Shown here in pieces: positions 4,858-5,612 of a stretch of 5,612 nt of DNA. This DNA comes from Flavobacteria bacterium RIFCSPLOWO2_12_FULL_31_7 (GTDB taxonomy: Bacteria; Bacteroidota; Bacteroidia; Flavobacteriales; Flavobacteriaceae). Below the pieces are notes generated by a model that was not told the DNA's origin, made no database searches, and saw nothing but the letters and a program-made list of their open reading frames with translations. The stretch lies in the NCBI GenBank assembly GCA_001800945.1, contig MGWJ01000094.1, forward strand, positions 1 through 5,612, written 5' to 3'. The translations under genes and the position numbers were made by a program. Positions within the stretch are counted from its first letter, which is position 1, and each line of letters starts with the position of its first letter.

Positions 4858-5612
4858 AAAAGATCCGAATTGAAAAGACATTTTATCATATTAATTTTTT
4901 TACTTTCTTATTTTGGATATTCACAATGTGAAGATTCTGATAAAATAGAATTAGGCGGAACTTACTTATCAAGGACAAAAAATCATATTCGTTTCGAAAA
5001 GAAATATAAAGACTCAATTTATCCTAAAGGAATATCTTATCCAGAGGATATAAAAAAAATAGAAAAATATTCAGATTTAATTTTCAAAAAATCGGAGTTA
5101 TATATTATTAGCCGTGGAGGATCCGAATTTTATAAAAAACTACAAATCAAAGGATTTGAAGTAAATTATAAAGATTCAGTAAATATCAATTACAAAAATG
5201 AAAATATTTATAATCTTTCAAATTATGATGTGACTTATTGGATTATGTATTTATACAAAAACGACAATATCAAATACGCATTTGGACTTGAATTTGATAA
5301 AAATGGAGAAATGATTTCAGAAAACATGTTTCCAAATTATTCCGATAATACTAATTTTGAAAACTTAACAGATTATTGCTTAGCTCTAAATTTGGTTAAA
5401 AAAGACAAGAAATTTAAAAATATAAAAGTTGATTATATTAAGTTGACATATCTTGACATAGCGAAAACATTTTGTTGGTTAATTGAAGAGGAGACAAAAC
5501 CAAATAAAGAATTTGGGAAATGGGAAGAAAATTATGTTAATCAATTTTATGTTAATGCTAATACAAATAAATTAGAAAAAGTAATAGAAAAAAAATATAT
5601 GACTATCGCAAG
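4844..5612 (+). mobile_element. Gene cassette 5 (right end outside window): exported protein
   Basis: The unit begins at the crossover in site D with GTTGGCAGTA, A, TATT (4843-4857). By the rule seen in the three complete cassettes, its end beyond the window should read AATACTACTGCCAAC followed by another site of the same kind. Only the 5' part of its gene is visible. Confidence 0.65.
4870..5612 (+). CDS. Exported protein, function unknown (3' partial)
   Basis: The frame is open from the TTG at 4870 to the window edge, giving 247 residues. It begins (M/L)KRHFIILIFLLSYFGYSQ followed by C-E-D, a basic start, hydrophobic core and a 'YSQ' end typical of flavobacterial Sec signal peptides, so the mature protein should be outside the cytoplasm. 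YSQC is not a proper lipobox, so lipidation is unlikely. The mature part is rich in K, Y, N and D with short strand-like runs, for example VTYWIMYLYKNDNIKYAFGLEFDKNGE, suggesting a beta-rich fold. I recognise no family. TTG is chosen because no in-frame ATG precedes or directly follows the signal peptide and an A-rich AAAAGA lies upstream. The start is 26 bases from the cassette boundary, in line with cassettes 2 and 3. It is the first gene of cassette 5. Confidence 0.8.
   Translation, partial: MKRHFIILIFLLSYFGYSQCEDSDKIELGGTYLSRTKNHIRFEKKYKDSIYPKGISYPEDIKKIEKYSDLIFKKSELYIISRGGSEFYKKLQIKGFEVNYKDSVNINYKNENIYNLSNYDVTYWIMYLYKNDNIKYAFGLEFDKNGEMISENMFPNYSDNTNFENLTDYCLALNLVKKDKKFKNIKVDYIKLTYLDIAKTFCWLIEEETKPNKEFGKWEENYVNQFYVNANTNKLEKVIEKKYMTIA

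Noticed and set aside
4870..4930. Lipoprotein signal at the start of the cassette 5 protein
   Set aside because: A cysteine follows YSQ, but the preceding residues do not fit a lipobox (small residues at -3 and -1 are missing), so an ordinary Sec signal peptide is the better call.

Overview
The window is AT-rich, with A/T-heavy codons, little room for Shine-Dalgarno sites, and a secreted protein whose signal peptide ends in a 'GYSQ'-type tail. This suggests a Bacteroidota genome, probably Flavobacteriia. That is an inference from composition and style, as no taxonomic marker gene is present.

The layout is a head-to-tail array of five gene cassettes, all on the + strand. Four copies of a roughly 148-base folded repeat separate them (2319-2466, 3245-3392, 4057-4204, 4709-4857). 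Cassette 1 (left end outside the window) carries a type II restriction-modification pair of the BsuBI/PstI family: the adenine methyltransferase (2-1381, 5' partial) overlaps the endonuclease (1374-2309). Cassette 2 (2453-3378) carries a small four-helix membrane protein (2484-2858) and a small soluble protein (2925-3245). Cassette 3 (3379-4190) carries one membrane-anchored or exported protein (3407-4057). Cassette 4 (4191-4843) carries one zinc-ribbon protein (4205-4708). Cassette 5 (from 4844, right end outside) carries an exported protein starting at 4870 and running off the window.

The key observation is how the repeats are built. Their interior (118, 118, 118 and 119 bases) is shared, but their outer 15 bases are not. 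The right outer arm of one repeat is the inverted complement of the left outer arm of the NEXT repeat, so each gene unit has its own matched pair of ends. This is the logic of integron cassettes, where recombination after the G of GTT joins the two ends of a cassette into one folded attC site on the excised circle. The three complete cassettes all show it: 14 of 15 positions pair, and the one exception is always position 11 (A at the start, C at the end). The inner stem (GGCGTTTGGC-type / GCCAAGCGCC-type) varies by compensatory changes, which supports selection on the fold.

The site resembles attC but is not textbook. The outer cores are not GTTRRRY/RYYYAAC, the complementary ends are longer than in classical cassettes, and the spacers between outer and inner stems are asymmetric (1 versus 5 bases). 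No recombinase lies in the window. The best reading is an integrase-distal part of a Bacteroidota integron or an orphan cassette cluster, with a restriction-modification pair that may stabilise the array. The other cassette genes are hypothetical proteins.
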